The notes: generated by a model from the sequence alone, not told the origin. A stretch of DNA of 64,000 nucleotides from DASVEG01 sp035540495 (GCA_035540495.1 DATLGL010000017.1:1-64000); one strand, 5' to 3'. Numbered from the stretch's first letter, positions 8,347 to 17,692 are shown. A program made the numbers and translations.

Positions 8347-9270
8347 TCAGCCGGCTGACGCCTCCGGCAGCAGGACGACCCGCCGACGGGGGTCTTCGCC
8401 CTGCGATGTGGTTGCGACGCCGTCGATCCCGTTGACCGTGTCGTGGATGATCTTGCGATCGGCCGCGCTCATCGGCTCGAGCACCACACGGGCGCCGGTC
8501 TCCAGCACCTTGTCGGCCGCGGTCCGGGCGAAACGCTCCAGCGCTTCCTTCCGACGCTCCCGATAGCCGCCGACATCGATGAGGAGGCGCCCGTTGCGCG
8601 CCGACGTCTTCCGTTGCACCACCGTACGGGTCAGATCCTGGAGGGCGCTCAGCGTCACACCCTTCGGGCCGATGAGCAGGCCGAGGTCCGGCCCGTCGAC
8701 GACGACCTCGATCGTGTCCTCGTCGATCTCCCTCGTGGTCACCGTCGCCTCGACGGCGAACTCCTTGACGACACCTTCCAAGAACGACACGGCGACGGCG
8801 CCCTGTTCGTTCAGGGGCACATCTGCGCCGGTCTCGCTCATCGAATCCTCCTCCTGGGCCGCCGAACGTCGCCGGCCACTGTTTCGTCCTCCGCCGCCGC
8901 TGCGAGCGCCGCGGCCGTTGCGTTCGCCCGACGGCTGCTCTGCCATGGCAGGGCTGTCATCGAGATCGGATTCCGCCTGGGGAGCGGCGTCCGCTGCATC
9001 CTCAGGAGCCGCGACCTTGGTGGGCCCGGACCCGTTGCCGCCGCTTCCACCGCCTCGCTTGCGGCGATCTCGACGATCTTCCTTGGCTCTCGGCTTGGTC
9101 GGGCGCACGCGAGCTCGGATGCGTGCGTCGCCGCGCAGCCGGCCGAAGAGGCCGACCTTCGGCTCCTCGAGCACCTCGTACTCGACGTCGTCCTCTGCCA
9201 CCCCGAGCTGGTCGAGAGCAGCATCGAGCGCCTCATCGACCGACTTGCCGGTTGTCTCCACCCACTCCAT
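8347..9270 (-). CDS. jag: RNA-binding protein KhpB/Jag
   Basis: 307 residues in three parts. The N-terminal Jag_N domain (MEWVETTGKSVDEALDAAL...) is followed by a long low-complexity Lys/Arg/Gly/Ser linker (about 60-145). Then come KH (GLLIGPKGVTLSALQDLTR) and R3H (MSAADRKIIHDTV) single-strand nucleic-acid-binding domains. KhpB family members bind RNA and are linked to cell-wall control. The ATG at 9270 overlaps the yidC stop by one base, indicating coupled translation. Confidence 0.93.
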   Translation of the reverse strand: MEWVETTGKSVDEALDAALDQLGVAEDDVEYEVLEEPKVGLFGRLRGDARIRARVRPTKPRAKEDRRDRRKRGGGSGGNGSGPTKVAAPEDAADAAPQAESDLDDSPAMAEQPSGERNGRGARSGGGGRNSGRRRSAAQEEDSMSETGADVPLNEQGAVAVSFLEGVVKEFAVEATVTTREIDEDTIEVVVDGPDLGLLIGPKGVTLSALQDLTRTVVQRKTSARNGRLLIDVGGYRERRKEALERFARTAADKVLETGARVVLEPMSAADRKIIHDTVNGIDGVATTSQGEDPRRRVVLLPEASAG

Positions 9271-10190
9271 CAGCGCTTCTTCTTCTTCTTCGACCGCTGG
9301 CGGGGCGCGGACGCCCCTGCAGTCACCCGTCCGGACTCGATCGACTTCGCCGCGCCGTTGCCGCCGTTCGGCGTGGGCTTCTTCGGTGTGACATCACGGC
9401 TCGCGGCCGGGGCCGCTGGGGGGTTCCCTCGGCCTGGCAGGAGCTCAGGATGCATCCGGTAGATCAACCACTGCTGGGCGATGCGGAAGAGGCTCGACGT
9501 CAGGAAGTACACGTTCAGGCCGGCCGGGAGCGTGAAGCCGAAGACGAGGTACATGAGCGGGAAGATCCGCGTCATGGTCTGCATCTGCTTCGCCATCGGG
9601 TTGTCTTCGATGTTCTGTTGAGGGTTCCGCCGGCTGATCATCGCCTGCTGCCAGTAGCCCGCCGCGACGACACCGGCGATCAGGATGAGGAACGGGATCG
9701 CGTGGACGAACGACTGCTCGACCGCCTTACTGGCAGTTTCTGCCAGGTCGATGCCGAAGGCGTTCATCGTCTTCGACGTGTGCAGGCGCTGGTAGAGCTC
9801 CGACCCCTGGTCGAGGTACTTCGGATCGAACGTGCCGTCTTCACCGCGGTTCGTCAGGCCGCGGAGCACCTGGTACATGATGAACAGCACGGGCATCTGC
9901 ACGAGCATCGGCAGTGCACAGCCGAACGGGCTGGTGCCGTGCTCCTTGAACAGCGCCATCACTTCGGCGTTCTGCTGCTGGGGATCGTCCTTGTACTTCT
10001 GCTGGATCCGCTTGAGCTCCGGCTGCAGCTTCGTCAGCGCGGCCTGCGACCGCACCGCCTTCGCGTTGAGCGGGAACAGGATCAGCATGACGGTGATCGT
10101 CAGCAGCGCGATGGCGATCGCGTAGTTCGGTATCAGCGCGTAGAACGCGCTCACCAACCACGCGAGGCCTGTGAACAGAGGGTCGAACAT
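9270..10190 (-). CDS. yidC: membrane protein insertase YidC/OxaI
   Basis: 306 residues. The OxaI/YidC core has the usual helices (YAIAIALLTITVMLILFPLN, PMLVQMPVLFIMYQVLRGL, FGFTLPAGLNVYFLTSSLF) and the conserved basic amphipathic stretch KLQPELKRIQQKYKDDPQ. It ends in a Lys-rich tail (RQRSKKKKKR) expected to contact the ribosome. It inserts membrane proteins with or without SecYEG. It lies 7 nt after yidD in the rpmH-rnpA-yidD-yidC-jag operon. Confidence 0.96.
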   Translation of the reverse strand: MFDPLFTGLAWLVSAFYALIPNYAIAIALLTITVMLILFPLNAKAVRSQAALTKLQPELKRIQQKYKDDPQQQNAEVMALFKEHGTSPFGCALPMLVQMPVLFIMYQVLRGLTNRGEDGTFDPKYLDQGSELYQRLHTSKTMNAFGIDLAETASKAVEQSFVHAIPFLILIAGVVAAGYWQQAMISRRNPQQNIEDNPMAKQMQTMTRIFPLMYLVFGFTLPAGLNVYFLTSSLFRIAQQWLIYRMHPELLPGRGNPPAAPAASRDVTPKKPTPNGGNGAAKSIESGRVTAGASAPRQRSKKKKKR

Positions 10191-10197
10191 CGTTCTC

Positions 10198-10440
10198 TCA
10201 GTCGGGGAGGGGTGAGGAGGTGCTGCCTGGCACCGGGTCGAGACCGAAGCCGCCCCACGGCTGGCAGCGGGCGATCCTCCGGGCGGTCAGCCACGCGCCT
10301 CGCACGGCACCGTGACGCTCGATCGCTTCGAGGCCGTAGTGGGAGCAGGACGGGATGTATCGGCAGGGCGAGGGGCGGCCGGCCCGCACCAGTTGGTAGC
10401 CGCGGATCATGGCGTGCAGGACGCGAGCGAGCGGGCTCAC
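10198..10440 (-). CDS. yidD: membrane protein insertion efficiency factor YidD
   Basis: 80 residues from the GTG at 10440, whose GTGA overlaps the rnpA stop. It shows the family signature YQLVRAGRPSPCRYIPSCSH and GGFGLDPVPG, with the conserved Cys residues. It is a small protein helping YidC-dependent insertion. The longer upstream reading in this frame lies inside rnpA and was rejected. Confidence 0.93.
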   Translation of the reverse strand: MSPLARVLHAMIRGYQLVRAGRPSPCRYIPSCSHYGLEAIERHGAVRGAWLTARRIARCQPWGGFGLDPVPGSTSSPLPD

Positions 10441-10766
10441 CGAGCCCGCTCCGGAAGCGCCGAGATGGCCGTACGTAGGTGGTGGCGTAGGTCCTGACCA
10501 GGAAGTTCGCGTGCGCCGGCCGCGACACGAACCAGGTAGGCGCCCGGTTGGAGATCGAGCCGTCTGCACTCGTCGCGCAGCACACGCCGCAGCCGGTTCC
10601 GGACGACGGCGCCGCCTGCGTCGCGTCCGATCGCGAACGCGACGGAAGGCGCTCCCTCGGAGGCGGGAAGCGCGATCACCGTGAGCGGACCGCTCCGGGA
10701 GCGGGTGCGAGAGCGACGGAGCGCCGCGAACGTCGAGCGATCGCGAACGCTCCAGAGCGCCGGCAC
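10437..10766 (-). CDS. rnpA: ribonuclease P protein component
   Basis: 109 residues from the GTG at 10766, the typical RnpA size. The RNR motif (VVRNRLRRVLRDECRRL) and the N-terminal pattern ending DRSTFAAL are visible. It assists RNase P RNA in maturing tRNA 5' ends. It follows rpmH by 26 nt, as in nearly all bacteria. The much longer open frame upstream is antisense or intergenic sequence and was not used. Confidence 0.95.
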   Translation of the reverse strand: MPALWSVRDRSTFAALRRSRTRSRSGPLTVIALPASEGAPSVAFAIGRDAGGAVVRNRLRRVLRDECRRLDLQPGAYLVRVAAGARELPGQDLRHHLRTAISALPERAR

Positions 10767-10792
10767 GAACGGGCGTTCGTCACCGGTCGGCG

Positions 10793-10927
10793 TCAGGCCG
10801 ACAGCCGGTGGCGTCCCTTGTCGCGGCGCGCCTTGAGGATGGCGCGCCCAGCGCGGGTCGACATGCGATGACGGAAGCCGTGGCGCTTCGCTCGCTTCAA
10901 GTTGTTGGGCTGGAACGGTCGCTTCAC
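10793..10927 (-). CDS. rpmH: 50S ribosomal protein L34
   Basis: 44 residues, read directly from the minus strand. It begins VKRPFQPNNLKRAKRHGFRH and ends DKGRHRLSA, with the invariant RPFQPNN and HGFR motifs. The GTG start is preceded by AGGAGG at ideal spacing. It is the first gene of the rpmH-rnpA-yidD-yidC-jag-rsmG block and is divergent from dnaA. Confidence 0.97.
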   Translation of the reverse strand: MKRPFQPNNLKRAKRHGFRHRMSTRAGRAILKARRDKGRHRLSA

Positions 10928-11284
10928 AAGAGCCTCCTGCGAGCCTCGGAACGCTGCCAGGCGGGGCAGCGTGAGCCGAGCTCGATCTCACGGCGTCAGT
11001 CAGGATGGAGCACCCAGGCGCTGCAGCTGCACGGGTGCGTGCGCACGGCGCGCGCCGACGCTCACAAGGGAACCAAGGTACCAACGAAACCCCCAGGTTT
11101 TCCAAAGGCCCCGTAGAAGCCCTCCGATCTTGCTGGTACCGTGCCCTTCTTCGTTGCGAGCCGTTCAGCGCAGGCGAGGGTGCTCTTCCCCAGCCCAGCC
11201 CCTTAGCGCACAAGGCTTCGTGGCGTTTCCACAGGTGTGGACCGTGTTGTGGACGATCGAGAGGCCGGGGAGGCACAAGCGCTG
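10928..11284. promoter_or_regulatory. rpmH-dnaA divergent control region with DnaA-box-like sites
   Basis: 357 bp with no gene. Near dnaA, three sites resembling the actinobacterial DnaA box TTGTCCACA cluster: TTTCCACAG at 11226-11234 and, in reverse orientation, TGTGGACCG at 11236-11244 and TGTGGACGA at 11248-11256. Each has one to three mismatches. TACCGT at 11137-11142 with an upstream TGG is a weak extended -10 candidate for dnaA. The cluster suggests DnaA autoregulation or a second part of the origin. Confidence 0.45.
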
Positions 11285-12724
11285 GTGGCGGACGCCGAAC
11301 AACTGTGGAAAACATGTTCGGACGCTCTCCAGGAGCAGGTGTCCGACTCGACCTGGAAGACGTTCTTCTCGGGGGTTCGGCCTCTGGCGTTCACCGGCGA
11401 TCGGCTCGTCCTCGCCGTTCCCAGCCTGCTCGTGAAGGAGCGGCTCGAGGGTCGCTACCTCTCACTCGTGGAAGACACGCTCGCCGGCGTGGCGGGAGGG
11501 GGCGTGGGCGTCGAGCTCGAGGTCCACACCGATCCCCGCGACGCGTTCGCATCCGACGACACCGACGACGACGCGATGCCGGGCACCGTCGCCGACGGCC
11601 AGTCCGCCGGGTCACGCCGTGCGTCCGATCCCGCGACGTTGGCGACTTCGGCGACCTCCACATCGACGAACGGGTCGGCAACGGCGGCCCAGGGCAGCCT
11701 GCCGATCAACACGAAGTACACCTTCGAGACCTTCGTCATCGGCGCGTCGAACCGGTTCGCACATGCCGCCGCGCTGTCGGTGGCCGAGACTCCTGCGAAG
11801 AGCTACAACCCGCTCTTCATCCACGGTGAGGCCGGGCTGGGCAAGACGCACCTCCTGCAGGCGATCGGCCACTACGTCCGCGAGCACTACGCCGACAAGA
11901 CGGTTCGTTACGTCTCGACCGAGACGTTCATGAACGAGTTCATCGACGCGATCCGCACGAACACCACGCCTGCCTTCAAGCGGCGCTACCGGGAGTGCGA
12001 CGTCCTCCTCGTCGACGACATCCAGTTCCTGGAGAACAAGGAAGGCACCCAGGAGGAGTTCTTCCACACCTTCAACACGATCTACGGCGCCGGTGGACAG
12101 ATCGTCATCACCTCCGACCGCCACGCGAAGTCGCTGGTCACGCTGGAAGATCGGCTGCGCAGCCGGTTCCTGTCGGGCCTGATCACCGACGTCCAGCCGC
12201 CCGACCTCGAGACCCGCCTCGCGATCCTGCGGAAGAAAGCCGACATCGAGTCGGTGATCCTTCCGGACGACGTCCTCGAGTTCATCGCCGTCAACATCAA
12301 GAACAACATCCGTGAGCTGGAGGGCGCACTCGTGCGCGTCTCCGCCTTCGCGAGCCTCAACCGGGAGCCGGCGACGCGCGACCTCGCGGAGCGGGTGCTG
12401 GCCGACAGCGTCACCTCCGACGAGCCGCGGCCGATCACCCCGCAGCTCATCCTCGACACCACGGCCGAGACCTTCGGGTTCACGGTCGAGGAGCTGTGCG
12501 GTGCCAGCCGGCGCCGTCCCCTGGTCACCGCCCGCCAGATCGGGATGTACGTCTTCCGGGAGATGACCGACTTCAGCTACCCGGCCATCGCCCGCCAGTT
12601 CGGTGGGCGAGACCACACGACCGTCATCCACGCGGTCGAGAAGATCAACAGCCAGATGAAGGAGCGGCGCCAGATCTTCGACCAGGTCACCGAGCTGATG
12701 CACCGCATCAGGAAGGGCGCCTGA
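11285..12724 (+). CDS. dnaA: chromosomal replication initiator DnaA
   Basis: 479 residues. Domain I (VADAEQLWKTCSDALQEQ...) is followed by a low-complexity Ser/Thr/Asp linker, the AAA+ ATPase core with Walker A GEAGLGKTH (about residue 181) and Walker B LLVDDIQFL, and domain IV with the DnaA-box-binding motif FGGRDHTTVIHAVEKI. I prefer the GTG at 11285. It places LW near residue 7 as in other DnaA proteins and has GGGGAGG 11 nt upstream. GTG at 11237 is in frame but lies within the DnaA-box-like cluster. Confidence 0.97.
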   Translation: MADAEQLWKTCSDALQEQVSDSTWKTFFSGVRPLAFTGDRLVLAVPSLLVKERLEGRYLSLVEDTLAGVAGGGVGVELEVHTDPRDAFASDDTDDDAMPGTVADGQSAGSRRASDPATLATSATSTSTNGSATAAQGSLPINTKYTFETFVIGASNRFAHAAALSVAETPAKSYNPLFIHGEAGLGKTHLLQAIGHYVREHYADKTVRYVSTETFMNEFIDAIRTNTTPAFKRRYRECDVLLVDDIQFLENKEGTQEEFFHTFNTIYGAGGQIVITSDRHAKSLVTLEDRLRSRFLSGLITDVQPPDLETRLAILRKKADIESVILPDDVLEFIAVNIKNNIRELEGALVRVSAFASLNREPATRDLAERVLADSVTSDEPRPITPQLILDTTAETFGFTVEELCGASRRRPLVTARQIGMYVFREMTDFSYPAIARQFGGRDHTTVIHAVEKINSQMKERRQIFDQVTELMHRIRKGA

Positions 12725-12977
12725 CCATGGTGGAAGGGTCCGCGATGACCAGCCCCTGCGCGACGGACAATCGTGTGTCGGTGCCTTGTAACTACAGGGG
12801 AAAGACCGCGGGCTGCCCCCAGGGCTCCGCGTTCGTGTCACACCCCTGTGGGAACCTGTGGACGGCGCGCGCGGCACGACGTACCGCCTGAGCAGCCACA
12901 ACAGCAGTTACCCACAATCCACAGCACCTACTACCACTACATCCATTTCTTTCTATAGAGAGAAGAGAAGAGAGCCC
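12725..12977. other. oriC: replication origin oriC (dnaA-dnaN intergenic)
   Basis: 253 bp between dnaA and dnaN, the standard oriC location in actinobacteria. DnaA-box-like sites are TTACCCACA (12908-12916, one mismatch to TTATCCACA), CAATCCACA (12915-12923) and, reversed, CTGTGGGAA (12846-12854) and CCTGTGGAC (12855-12863). The stretch 12925-12968 is clearly AT-richer than its surroundings and could be the unwinding element. It is short for an actinobacterial oriC, so the upstream cluster near 11226-11256 may also contribute. Confidence 0.75.
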
Positions 12978-14096
12978 GTGAAGTTCCGCTGCGAGCGTGA
13001 CACCCTCGTCGAAGCCCTCGGCATCGCCGGGCGTGCGGTGGCAACGCGAGGTGGTGCGCTGCCGGTGCTGTCCGGCGTACGGATGGAGGTCGTTGGCAAC
13101 CAGCTGCGGCTGGCGGGCTCCGATCTCGACCTCACGATCCAGGTCGACGCCGAGGTGAACGGCATCGAAGACGGCGTCAACGTGCTGCCGGCCCGACTCG
13201 CCACCGACATCGTGCGGGCGCTCGAGCCCGGCGCGGTCACGTTCGAGACCGGTGACGAAGACGTGCGGATCACCGCCGGCCGATCGCAGTTCTCGGTGCG
13301 GATCCTGCCGACCGACGAGTTCCCCCGTCTGCCGTTCCCGGCCGAGGCCGAGGGCGCGATGGGCGACGCGGTCACGCTGTCGGGTGCGGCGTTCGCGGAG
13401 GCTCTTCGCCAGGTGGTGCGCGCGGCCTCGAGTGACGATTCCCTGCCCGTGATCTCCGGCGTGCTCATGACGGCCGAGTCCGACGGCCTCCGCCTGGTCG
13501 CGACCGACCGCTACCGCCTCGCGGTTCGTGATCTGCCGGGCACGAGCGTGCTCCGCGAAGGGCAACAGGTGCTGGTGCCGTCCCGCGCACTCAGCGAGCT
13601 CCAGCGACTGCTCAGCGGTGCCGACGAGGTCACCCTTCGGCTGGGCGAGCGCGACGCGTCGTTCGAGGTCGGGCGGGTGCGTCTCACCACCCGGCTCATC
13701 GAGGGCGAGTTCCCGCCCTACCAGCGCCTGATCCCCGAGAGCTATCCCAACCGGCTCATCGTCGGGAAGGAGGCGCTGCTCGACGCGGTTCGCCGTGTGC
13801 GGCTGCTCGTGAAGGACGCGATCACGCCGGTTCGCGTCACGCTTCGCCCCGACGGTGTCGAGTGCACGGTCGTGACCCAGGAAGTGGGCCAGGCCACCGA
13901 AGACCTCGACGCGAAGTACGAGGGCGGCGAGATGGTCATGGGGTTCAACCCCACGTTCTTGATCGACGGGCTCGAAGCGGTGACCGGTGACGAGGTCGCG
14001 CTCGAGACGCTCGATCCGATGAAGCCGGCGACGCTGCGGTCGACCGACGGCGGGGAGTACCTCTACCTGCTGATGCCCGTCCGCCTCACCGGCTAG
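12978..14096 (+). CDS. dnaN: DNA polymerase III sliding clamp (beta subunit)
   Basis: 372 residues, normal length. The protein begins VKFRCERDTLVEALGIAGRAVATRG at the GTG at 12978, which follows an AGAAGAGAAGAGAG purine tract. Further upstream in-frame sequence belongs to oriC. The three clamp subdomains and the C-terminal YLYLLMPVRLTG, with its MPVR hydrophobic-pocket motif, are present. It encircles DNA and tethers the replicase. It is 10 nt upstream of recF. Confidence 0.98.
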   Translation: MKFRCERDTLVEALGIAGRAVATRGGALPVLSGVRMEVVGNQLRLAGSDLDLTIQVDAEVNGIEDGVNVLPARLATDIVRALEPGAVTFETGDEDVRITAGRSQFSVRILPTDEFPRLPFPAEAEGAMGDAVTLSGAAFAEALRQVVRAASSDDSLPVISGVLMTAESDGLRLVATDRYRLAVRDLPGTSVLREGQQVLVPSRALSELQRLLSGADEVTLRLGERDASFEVGRVRLTTRLIEGEFPPYQRLIPESYPNRLIVGKEALLDAVRRVRLLVKDAITPVRVTLRPDGVECTVVTQEVGQATEDLDAKYEGGEMVMGFNPTFLIDGLEAVTGDEVALETLDPMKPATLRSTDGGEYLYLLMPVRLTG

Positions 14097-14106
14097 GCCG
14101 CCCGGC

Positions 14107-15183
14107 GTGCGGGTCACCCGCCTCTGGCTGACCGACTTCCGGAACTACACGGCGGCAGAGCTCGAACCGGCCGCGGGGCTGACGGTGGTGGTCGGGTCGA
14201 ACGGCGAGGGCAAGACCAACCTGCTCGAGGCGATCGGCTACCTCGCCACCTTGTCGTCGTTCCGGGGCGCACCAGGTGACGCGCTCCTGCGAGACGGGTG
14301 CACCACCGCAGTCGTGAGGGCCGAAGGCGAGCGCGACCACCGGTCGGTGCTGATCGAGGCCGAACTGCGGGCGACGGGGCGTGATCGGGTCCAGGTGAAC
14401 CGCCAGCCTCTGAAGCGCACACGTGATCTGCTCGGCGCGCTGCGGGTCACCGTGTTCGCGCCCGACGACCTCGTGGTGGTGAAGGGCGGGCCGGCCGAGC
14501 GCCGTCGGCTGATCGACGAGCTGCTCGTGTCGCTCCACCCCAAGTGGGATGCCCTGCAGCGAGACGTCGAACGCGTCCTGAAGCAGCGCAACACCTTGTT
14601 GCGCCAGGCCGGTGGGAAGTTGGCGCCCGAGGCAGCGTTCACCCTCGACGTCTGGGATGCCAAGCTCGCCGAGCTGGGGGAGTCCCTCGCGTCGGCCCGG
14701 GAGGAAGCGGTCGCCGTCCTCGAACCGGAGGCGGGCAAGGCCTACGACGAGGTCGCACACACCGCGGCCGATGTCGGCGTCGCCTATCGGCGGTCGTGGC
14801 AGGGCGCGCTCGCCGACGCCGTGGCCGCGTCGCGGGCCGACGACGTGCGGCGCGGGGTGTCGCTGGTGGGTCCGCACCGAGACGATCTGCACCTCACGAT
14901 CGGCGGCATGCCGGCGCGCACGCACGCCTCACAGGGCGAGCAGAGGTCGCTGGCCTTGGCGTTGAAGCTCGCCGGCCACCGGATGGTGGCCGACGCGGTG
15001 GGGGAGGCGCCGATCCTCCTGCTCGACGACGTGTTCTCCGAGCTCGACCCCGAGCGCAGCGACGCGCTTCTCCGTCACCTGCCTCCAGGGCAGTCGCTGC
15101 TGACCACCGCCGGAGGCCTCCCGGAGCGGGCCGAGCCGGAGTTGATCGTGCGGGTCACGAACGGCACGCTGGTCCGATCGTGA
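14107..15183 (+). CDS. recF: DNA replication and repair protein RecF
   Basis: 358 residues, GTG start. It is an SMC-like ABC ATPase with Walker A VVGSNGEGKTNLLEAI, the signature QGEQRSLALALKLA and Walker B PILLLDDVFSELDPERSDALL. It helps load RecA at gapped DNA with RecO and RecR. It lies in dnaA-dnaN-recF-dciA-gyrB order, and its stop overlaps the next start (GTGA). Confidence 0.97.
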   Translation: MRVTRLWLTDFRNYTAAELEPAAGLTVVVGSNGEGKTNLLEAIGYLATLSSFRGAPGDALLRDGCTTAVVRAEGERDHRSVLIEAELRATGRDRVQVNRQPLKRTRDLLGALRVTVFAPDDLVVVKGGPAERRRLIDELLVSLHPKWDALQRDVERVLKQRNTLLRQAGGKLAPEAAFTLDVWDAKLAELGESLASAREEAVAVLEPEAGKAYDEVAHTAADVGVAYRRSWQGALADAVAASRADDVRRGVSLVGPHRDDLHLTIGGMPARTHASQGEQRSLALALKLAGHRMVADAVGEAPILLLDDVFSELDPERSDALLRHLPPGQSLLTTAGGLPERAEPELIVRVTNGTLVRS

Positions 15184-15524
15184 GCTACGGCGAGCGCCCG
15201 CCCGAGTTCCTGCCCCGGCAGGGTCCCGATCCGCGCAAGATCGGTGACTCGCTCGACTCGCTGGCCCGGCGCCTCGGCGCACCTGCGGCCTCTGCCGTGG
15301 GCGCGGTGTTCACCCGGTGGGAGGAAGCGGTCGGCTCGGCGGTCGCCGCGCACGCCCGCCCCGTCGGGCTGGCCGACGGGGTGTTGACGGTCGCCGTCGA
15401 CGACCCGGCGTGGGCGACGCAACTGCGGTTCCTTGCCACGGAGCTGGTCGAGAAGGTCGCCGCGGTGACGGGCCCCGACGTCGTCGGGAAGGTCGAGATC
15501 AAGGTGGTGCCGAAGCTCGGCTGA
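15180..15524 (+). CDS. dciA: DciA/DUF721 helicase-loading protein
   Basis: 114 residues from the GTG at 15180, overlapping the recF stop by 4 nt. It shows the DUF721 core: WEEAVGSAVAAHARPVGLADG followed by VLTVAVDDPAWATQLRFL. DciA assists loading of the replicative helicase DnaB in bacteria that lack DnaC. It is in the conserved position between recF and gyrB (Rv0004 in Mycobacterium). Confidence 0.88.
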   Translation: MSYGERPPEFLPRQGPDPRKIGDSLDSLARRLGAPAASAVGAVFTRWEEAVGSAVAAHARPVGLADGVLTVAVDDPAWATQLRFLATELVEKVAAVTGPDVVGKVEIKVVPKLG

Positions 15525-15530
15525 TTTTCG

Positions 15531-15555
15531 GGCCTCCTGCGGGCTTCTGGAGGCC
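15531..15555 (+). terminator. hairpin after dciA
   Basis: GGCCTCC (15531-15537) pairs perfectly with GGAGGCC (15549-15555) across an 11-nt loop, 6 nt after the dciA stop. No T-run follows. It may end the dnaN-recF-dciA transcript, as hairpins without T-tracts often appear to do in high-GC actinobacteria. Confidence 0.4.
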
Positions 15556-15567
15556 TGAGAAGCGCCA

Positions 15568-15593
15568 TTTACGTCACCCCCTTCTGGTACACT
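15568..15593 (+). promoter_or_regulatory. candidate gyrBA promoter
   Basis: TGGTACACT at 15585-15593 is an extended -10 (TGN plus TACACT). TTTACG at 15568-15573 is a possible but too-close -35. It leaves a leader of about 100 nt before gyrB. DNA gyrase promoters are often supercoiling-sensitive; nothing in the sequence proves that here. Confidence 0.4.
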
Positions 15594-15700
15594 TACGTCG
15601 TTGCAATTCGACCCGCTGAGGTTGCCGCACGGTGGCTCTGAGCAGCCGTTTCGGTGTCGAACTGCCGAATCGCACACCCCACGTCTGAGAGGTCGCGCCC

Positions 15701-17692
15701 ATGGCGCAAGCGATGGCTGATCCCCCCGCCAGCGGCGAGGGCGACGTCCAGAAGAAGAAGCCTTCCGGCGGCTCCTACACAGCGAAGAACATGACGAGCC
15801 TGAAGGGGCTCGAACCGGTCCGGAAGCGGCCCGGCATGTACATCGGGTCGACGGGGCCGAGCGGGCTGCACCACCTGATCTGGGAGGTCGTCGACAACTC
15901 CGTCGACGAGGCGATGGCTGGCTACTGCGACCGGATCGACATCACCCTGCTCGCCGACGGCGGGTGCCGGGTCGTCGACAACGGGCGCGGCATCCCAACC
16001 GACATCCACCCGGTCGAGAAGATCAGCGGTGTCGAGATCGCGCTCACCGTCCTCCACGGCGGCGGCAAGTTCGGCGACGGTGGCGGCTACAAGGTGTCCG
16101 GCGGCCTGCACGGCGTCGGCGTCTCCGTGGTCAACGCGCTGTCGTCGAAGACGGTCGTCGAGGTCGATCGCGACGGCAACCGGCACCGGATGGAGTTCGC
16201 CAACGGCGGCAAGCCGGTCACCAAGCTCGAGGTCGTTGGCCCCGCGCCGCGCGGCCGCACCGGGACGACGGTGTCGTTCTGGCCGGATCCGACGATCTTC
16301 GAAGACGTCAAGTTCCGCGCCACCACCGTGCTCGAGCGCCTGCAGCAGTACGCGTTCCTGAACAAGGGCCTCGAGATCCGCTTCCGCGACGAGCGTGAGG
16401 GGGCGAACGAAGAGCAGCGCGAGGTCACCTTCCGCTACGCGGGCGGCATCATCGACTTCGTCAAGCACCTCAACACCTCGAAGGAGTCCCTCTTCAAGAA
16501 GGTCGCCTACTTCGAGGCCTCCGATTCGAACCAGGAGGTCGAGGTCGCGCTGCAGTGGAACACCGGCTTCCACGAAGGTATCCACAGCTTCGCCAACGGC
16601 ATCGCCACCAACGAGGGCGGGATGCACGAAGAGGGCTTCAAGACCGCCCTCACGTCAGTGGTCAACAAGTACGCGAGGGCCGGCGAGCGTCCCCTCCTCA
16701 AGGAGAAGGACGACGCGCTGTCGGGCGAAGACATCCGCGAAGGCCTCACCGCGATCGTCTCCGTGCGCCTGAGCGAGCCGCAGTTCGAGGGCCAGACCAA
16801 GGCCAAGCTCGGCAACACCTCGATGCGCTCACTCGTCCAGAAGATCACCAACCAGAAGCTGGCCGAGTGGATGGAGGAGAACCCGACCGAAGCACGGGCC
16901 ATCGTCAACAAGGCCATCTCGGCCGCTCGCGCCCGCATCGCGGCCAAGCAGGCGCGTGACGCCACCCGCCGGAAGTCGATGCTCGAAGGCGGCGGCCTCC
17001 CGGGCAAGCTCGCCGACTGCTCGTCGAAGAACGCCGACGACTCCGAGATCTTCATCGTCGAGGGCGACTCGGCCGGCGGGTCGGCCATTCGCGCTCGTGA
17101 CCCGCAGCATCAGGCGATCCTCCCGATCCGAGGAAAGATCCTCAACGTCGAGAAGGCCCGCATCGACAAGATGCTGAAGAACAACGAGATCCAGGCCCTC
17201 GTTCAGGCCATCGGGGCGGGCATCGGCGAGGAGTTCGACGTCTCGAAGATCCGCTACGGCAAGGTCATCATCATGGCCGACGCCGATGTCGACGGCTCCC
17301 ACATCCGCACCCTGCTGCTGACGTTCTTCTTCCGCCAGATGAAGCCGCTCATCGAAGGCGGCCACGTGTACATCGCGCAGCCGCCGCTGTACTCGACGAT
17401 CGTGGGCAAGGAGAAGGTGTACCTGAAGGACGATCTCGCGAAGGATCAGTTCCTTCGCGATCGCCCGAACCACAAGGAGCAGTTCGTCCGCCTGAAGGGC
17501 CTGGGCGAGATGGACCACGACGAGCTCAAGGTCACGACGATGGACCAGAGCCGCCGCACCCTCCTCCAGGTCAACGTCGAACAGGCCGCACTCGCCGACG
17601 AGGTCCTCTCCATCCTCATGGGGGACGACGTCGACCTGCGCAAGCACTTCATCACGACGAACGCCAAAGACGTTCGCTTCCTCGACATCTAA
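15701..17692 (+). CDS. gyrB: DNA gyrase subunit B
   Basis: 663 residues, the usual length for an actinobacterial GyrB. The GHKL ATPase domain is clear (RPGMYIGSTG, EVVDNSVDEAMAG, YKVSGGLHGVGVSVVNAL). The TOPRIM motifs EGDSAGGSA and DADVDGSHIRTL and the QRDR stretch PIRGKILNVEKAR follow. With GyrA it introduces negative supercoils using ATP. The ATG at 15701 has a GAGAGG ribosome site. gyrA starts 12 nt downstream. Confidence 0.98.
   Translation: MAQAMADPPASGEGDVQKKKPSGGSYTAKNMTSLKGLEPVRKRPGMYIGSTGPSGLHHLIWEVVDNSVDEAMAGYCDRIDITLLADGGCRVVDNGRGIPTDIHPVEKISGVEIALTVLHGGGKFGDGGGYKVSGGLHGVGVSVVNALSSKTVVEVDRDGNRHRMEFANGGKPVTKLEVVGPAPRGRTGTTVSFWPDPTIFEDVKFRATTVLERLQQYAFLNKGLEIRFRDEREGANEEQREVTFRYAGGIIDFVKHLNTSKESLFKKVAYFEASDSNQEVEVALQWNTGFHEGIHSFANGIATNEGGMHEEGFKTALTSVVNKYARAGERPLLKEKDDALSGEDIREGLTAIVSVRLSEPQFEGQTKAKLGNTSMRSLVQKITNQKLAEWMEENPTEARAIVNKAISAARARIAAKQARDATRRKSMLEGGGLPGKLADCSSKNADDSEIFIVEGDSAGGSAIRARDPQHQAILPIRGKILNVEKARIDKMLKNNEIQALVQAIGAGIGEEFDVSKIRYGKVIIMADADVDGSHIRTLLLTFFFRQMKPLIEGGHVYIAQPPLYSTIVGKEKVYLKDDLAKDQFLRDRPNHKEQFVRLKGLGEMDHDELKVTTMDQSRRTLLQVNVEQAALADEVLSILMGDDVDLRKHFITTNAKDVRFLDI

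Noticed and set aside
11612..12901. 429-residue minus-strand frame over dnaA and oriC
   Set aside because: It is antisense to dnaA, with shadow composition and no motifs.
15632..15688. 18-residue frame in the gyrB leader
   Set aside because: It has no ribosome site and no feature beyond an open frame; chance is enough.
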